From Rhodothermus sp. (GTDB taxonomy: Bacteria > Bacteroidota > Rhodothermia > Rhodothermales > Rhodothermaceae): a DNA stretch of 64,000 bases. This document shows, in pieces, positions 63,208 through 64,000 of this stretch (its first letter is position 1; every line of letters begins with the position of its first letter). Under the pieces are notes generated by a model. It worked only from the letters and a program-made list of their open reading frames with translations. It was not told the origin of the DNA and made no database searches. The position numbers were made by a program, and so were the translations under genes. Location: assembly GCA_030950375.1 (NCBI GenBank), contig JAUZRN010000010.1, positions 98,549 to 162,548 of the forward strand, in the 5' to 3' direction.

Positions 63208-63726
63208 TCAGTGCGCGGAATGCCGGTGGGCATAGAGACGGACCAACAGGATTACCTGGCCGCTGTGATGGGCAGCATGTTCGATCAGATGATGCAGAAT
63301 CGTCGCCCGCCGCACAGGCAACTGGCGTCGTCCCACAGGACGCACTTCGTCCAGCTCGGATTCGGTGAGCGCTTCAATGCGCCGTGCCAGCGCTGCAAAC
63401 TGCTGTCGCAACGCCTCCAACAACTGCGCCCGTGAGCCGCCCCGCGGTGTCCAGTCCATACGCGCTTCGGCTGCCAGCGCCTCTGGATCGGGCGCTGGGT
63501 CCAGCGCATAGGCAGCCAACCGCCGGCTGGCTCCCAGGATGTGCTGCACACGAGCTCCGATCGACGGAATACCCGGCGCTGGCTCCCACCACAGCGCCGC
63601 TTCCTCCGAAAGTTGCGCCAGCGCTTCTTCGATCCAGTACTGCACCTGCTGCAACCCTTTCAGCAGATCGGCCCGCCGGGCCTCCGGCCCCCGTGCTTCA
63701 TCCGGTATCAACCAGGGTTCGGCCAT
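63208..63726 (-). CDS. DinB-like superfamily protein
   Basis: 172 aa from ATG at 63726 (MAEPWLIPDEARGPEARRAD). Four-helix-bundle pattern with His residues where DinB/YfiT proteins bind metal: RVQHILGASRRLAAYALD and ATILHHLIEHAAHHSGQVIL. The HHSGQV ending is typical of the DinB_2 family. Possibly a thiol-dependent transferase; function unknown. It lies 65 nt upstream of the first permease gene. Confidence 0.85.
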   Translation of the reverse strand: MAEPWLIPDEARGPEARRADLLKGLQQVQYWIEEALAQLSEEAALWWEPAPGIPSIGARVQHILGASRRLAAYALDPAPDPEALAAEARMDWTPRGGSRAQLLEALRQQFAALARRIEALTESELDEVRPVGRRQLPVRRATILHHLIEHAAHHSGQVILLVRLYAHRHSAH

Positions 63727-63841
63727 GGTCTGTCTCGTTTCTATGGCACACAAGCCAAAGATAATGCGCCTCCACCCCTTTCATCTGCCATCATATCACA
63801 TGGAAACAGATAAAAGTTACATTTTACACCGGCCTTAGCCC

Positions 63842-63878
63842 TTGACAAATTCTGTGTGTGTGTGTGTGTGTGTATCTT
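63842..63878 (+). promoter_or_regulatory. Candidate promoter with (TG)10 tract in spacer
   Basis: TTGACA (63842-63847), AATTC, (TG)10 (63853-63872) and TATCTT (63873-63878), 50 nt before the ATG at 63929. TTG to TATCTT spacing is 28; loss of four TG units would give the 20 seen before tonB. Same design as 18529-18553. Confidence 0.55.
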
Positions 63879-63928
63879 AACGGCAGCTTCTCAAAAGCGA
63901 GTACGGTTCCCGTTGAGACCTTTCGGCC

Positions 63929-64000
63929 ATGTCGGCGACTCAAAAAATCGGCCTGGGGCTGCTGCTCCTGACGCTGAGCTGGAGCCTGCATGCCTGGCGC
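63929..64000 (+). CDS. N-terminus of an exported protein, cut by window edge
   Basis: 24 codons from ATG at 63929 (MSATQKIGLGLLLLTLSWSL then HAWR), open to the last base. The stretch is a textbook signal-peptide start. Nothing can be said of the mature protein. Its promoter region contains the (TG)10 tract. Confidence 0.6.
   Translation, partial: MSATQKIGLGLLLLTLSWSLHAWR

Overview
The window looks like chromosomal DNA of a thermophilic Bacteroidota/Rhodothermota bacterium close to Rhodothermus marinus. The evidence is a GC-rich backbone, dense head-to-tail operons with 1-26 nt overlaps, a Bacteroidota-type TTG/TATCTTTG promoter before tonB, a Kelch protein with a type-IX-like C-terminal sorting domain, and the mannosylglycerate genes mpgS-mpgP next to a mannosylglycerate hydrolase. 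The species is inferred; I could not run a search.

Layout. 1-6.4 kb (minus): HxlR regulator, MoxR ATPase, VWA (CoxE-like) protein, secreted protein, GlmU-like sugar nucleotidyltransferase, HAD hydrolase and phosphatidyltransferase (cut by the window edge). 6.5-9.5 kb: DoxX protein, a gene-poor stretch, an HAF-repeat protein and a VOC dioxygenase-like protein. 9.5-13.3 kb: a three-subunit molybdenum hydroxylase in S-L-M order with a form II (AYRGAGR) active-site loop. 13.6-21 kb: GlpD, a P1B-4 type metal ATPase, a coiled-coil membrane protein, then a small secreted Gly/Ala-rich peptide with a dedicated ABC exporter. 21-29.4 kb: czcCBA-like heavy-metal RND efflux with a divergent two-component system. 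29.4-37.6 kb: PQQ-type dehydrogenase lipoprotein, and an operon of lipoprotein, sigma-54 activator, Ser/Thr kinase, Kelch and DUF5683-like proteins. 37.9-43.9 kb: RtcB, compatible-solute (mannosylglycerate) metabolism, transglutaminase-like protein. 44-49.2 kb: a D-amino-acid dehydrogenase followed by an AT-rich island set between two decayed fragments of a proline racemase/hydroxyproline epimerase gene, with a decayed DHDPS-family gene beyond. 49.3-64 kb: transaldolase, transketolase, alanine dehydrogenase, TrmH, an Ig-like lipoprotein, NnrDE, VanZ, TonB, RpiA, two MacB-type permeases, DinB and the start of a secreted protein.

The most unusual region is the AT-rich island (about 45.4-48.7 kb). 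It encodes a glycine-zipper peptide with an N-terminal hydrophobic leader, an M48 membrane protease, a SpoIIM/DUF95 family membrane protein and a five-helix membrane protein. Three 11-bp tandem repeats lie upstream, and a 14-bp hairpin follows the peptide gene. This composition recalls (circular) bacteriocin loci. Two of its genes carry frameshifts exactly at A6 and T7 homopolymers. A second peptide-plus-ABC-exporter locus at 18.5-21 kb has a (TG)6 tract inside its promoter, and the secreted-protein gene at the right edge has a (TG)10 tract in the same position, suggesting repeat-length control of expression.
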